A stretch of DNA of 6,392 nucleotides from Oscillospiraceae bacterium (GTDB lineage: Bacteria > Bacillota > Clostridia > Christensenellales > Aristaeellaceae), in the NCBI GenBank assembly GCA_031266295.1, contig JAISBH010000017.1, positions 1-6,392 on the forward strand, written 5' to 3'. Numbering within the stretch: position 1 is the stretch's first letter; each line of letters starts with the position of its first letter. Below the pieces are notes generated by a model, which had not been told where the DNA came from, ran no database searches, and worked only from the letters and a program-made list of their open reading frames with translations. Position numbers and translations under genes: made by a program. Shown piece by piece: positions 6,273-6,392 of this stretch.

Positions 6273-6392
6273 AGGGTTGGACCGAGGGCACGTTGGGACG
6301 CGGAACGTCCCAGCGGGGAGCCTGGGACTCTGTCCCAGACCCTGCGAAGGGCTATCCGCCCTTTCGAAACCTGACCAGGCTTCGCCTGGACC
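6273..6392 (-). repeat. Mosaic palindromic repeat island, copy 3, truncated by the window end
   Basis: Bases 6324-6392 match 4283-4351 inverted at 68 of 69 positions. The only difference is at the base of the GGGAC/GTCCC hairpin, where a C-G pair in copy 2 becomes T-A here. Bases 6273-6323 are a divergent spacer carrying a 7-bp TGGGACG/CGTCCCA hairpin (6294-6312). The repeat runs off the window at its conserved GGTCCAGG end, so more of it probably lies beyond 6392. No gene is seen in this part. Confidence 0.8.

Overview
The window looks like chromosomal DNA from a moderately G+C-rich Bacillota (Firmicutes) bacterium, most likely a gut-type clostridium. The reasons are the LplB/LplC-type sugar ABC transporter with no ATPase of its own, the PepV/Sapep-type dipeptidase, strong GGAGG-type ribosome binding sites, and intergenic DNA packed with short palindromic repeats. 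The lineage is inferred; no marker gene is present.

Layout. Bases 1-593 hold no intact gene. They contain a possible 3' remnant of a minus-strand gene (about 77-240), a block of palindromic repeats (about 241-438) and the promoter/leader of the transporter operon. Bases 594-4089 are a three-gene plus-strand operon: an extracellular sugar-binding protein, an intercistronic hairpin, an LplB-type permease and an LplC/YtcP-type permease. Bases 4090-4674 are a second, larger repeat island that ends in a terminator-like hairpin. Bases 4675-6084, on the minus strand, encode an M20-family dipeptidase with all expected catalytic residues. Bases 6085-6392 are the dipeptidase leader plus a third repeat copy, cut off by the window end.

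The binding protein should capture an oligosaccharide outside the membrane and pass it to the permease heterodimer, which would be powered by a shared MsmX-like ATPase encoded elsewhere. The dipeptidase is a separate, convergent transcription unit that cleaves dipeptides in the cytoplasm. Nothing in the sequence ties it to sugar uptake.

The genes are ordinary. The unusual part is between them. The three islands share a modular repeat family in alternating orientation (minus, plus, minus), so both the operon and the dipeptidase gene lie between inverted copies. One module, in two diverged copies (4444-4559 and 6159-6272), has a stem-loop with three compensatory base-pair changes in seven pairs, plus two segments that compete for the same partner. 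This suggests selection on structure, as in a structured RNA or a hairpin-based mobile repeat. I found no CRISPR array, tRNA, rRNA, transposase or defence gene.
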